DNA of 5,867 bases from an uncultured Opitutia bacterium (GTDB lineage Bacteria; Verrucomicrobiota; Verrucomicrobiia; Opitutales; UBA953). Numbering within the stretch: the first letter of the stretch is position 1; each line of letters begins with the position of its first letter. The stretch lies in the NCBI GenBank assembly GCA_903921665.1, contig CAIXQT010000196.1, forward strand, positions 1 to 5,867, in the 5' to 3' direction. The notes below the pieces were generated by a model that saw only the letters and a program-made list of their open reading frames with translations, made no database searches and was not told the DNA's origin. Both the position numbers and the translations under genes were made by a program. Of this stretch, positions 5,781-5,867 are shown in pieces.

Positions 5781-5784
5781 AGGG

Positions 5785-5810
5785 TTGAAATAATCTCCGC
5801 CCACTTTACC
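5785..5810 (+). promoter_or_regulatory. Candidate internal promoter before gcvH
   Basis: In the 38-bp gap after gcvT, AAGGGTTGAAATAAT carries TTGAAA (5785-5790), which begins 34 bp before the gcvH ATG. TTTACC (5805-5810) lies 8 bp before the ATG. The AGGGTTGAAA box resembles AGGGGTTGAAA before the lipoprotein gene and GGGGGTTGCAC before folP. It may let gcvH be transcribed separately as well as from gcvT. The -10 match and the 14-bp spacing are weak. Confidence 0.35.
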
Positions 5811-5818
5811 CAGAAGCC

Positions 5819-5867
5819 ATGAGCAACGTCCCTGCCGACCTCCATTACACCAAGGACCACGAGTGGA
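5819..5867 (+). CDS. gcvH: Glycine cleavage system H protein, N-terminal 16 residues (runs off right edge)
   Basis: The lipoyl carrier protein of the glycine cleavage system shuttles the aminomethyl intermediate between P, T and L proteins. Only MSNVPADLHYTKDHEW is encoded before the window ends. This closely matches the conserved H-protein N-terminus (a P-x-x-L-x-Y-T-x-x-HEW pattern), and position directly after gcvT supports it. The lipoyl-lysine region is outside the window. No Shine-Dalgarno sequence precedes the ATG. Confidence 0.92.
   Translation, partial: MSNVPADLHYTKDHEW

Overview
The window is about 5.9 kb of GC-rich, densely coding bacterial chromosome carrying housekeeping genes. 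There is no mobile element, CRISPR array, phage gene or defence gene in it. The genes point to an aerobic Gram-negative-type organism: a caa3-type cytochrome oxidase, folate synthesis, glycine cleavage, and a lipoprotein with a PEGA domain and a very long Ala/Lys/Glu helix. High GC, start codons without Shine-Dalgarno sequences and this kind of lipoprotein suggest a Verrucomicrobiota lineage, perhaps Opitutales-like. That placement is an impression, not a demonstrated assignment.

Layout. Positions 1-1747 (minus strand) hold a respiratory operon: coxB (subunit II with a CuA site and a fused C-terminal cytochrome c domain) and, 22 bp downstream, the first 147 codons of coxA (subunit I), which runs off the left edge. 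A 250-bp divergent intergenic region with an AT-rich core (about 1852-1925) separates coxB from folP (dihydropteroate synthase, 1998-2870, plus strand). folP ends in a perfect palindrome that overlaps its stop codon, placed between it and a convergent tRNA-Thr(UGU) gene (2903-2978, minus). A 121-bp divergent region with an inverted repeat built from two outward-facing AGGGGTTGA(C/A)A boxes separates the tRNA from a PEGA/coiled-coil/SHOCT-like lipoprotein gene (3100-4599, plus). A strong intrinsic terminator (4621-4650) follows. Then come gcvT (4689-5780) and the first 16 codons of gcvH (5819 onward), the start of a glycine cleavage operon.

How the genes relate. CoxA and CoxB form the catalytic core of one oxidase; the fused cytochrome c would pass electrons through CuA to heme a and the heme a3-CuB centre. 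FolP makes dihydropteroate, the precursor of tetrahydrofolate, and GcvT consumes tetrahydrofolate while taking the methylene group from the aminomethyl-lipoyl arm of GcvH, so the two share a one-carbon theme but are separate transcription units. The lipoprotein is the only gene here without an assignable function.

The most interesting signals are at the level of gene starts. No start codon has a recognisable Shine-Dalgarno sequence. For folP, gcvT and gcvH a TTGxAM-like hexamer begins 34-37 bp upstream of the A of the ATG, as expected if transcription starts at the start codon (leaderless mRNAs). For gcvT the 38-bp gap after the terminator leaves almost no room for anything else. I see no convincing new multi-gene system in this window.
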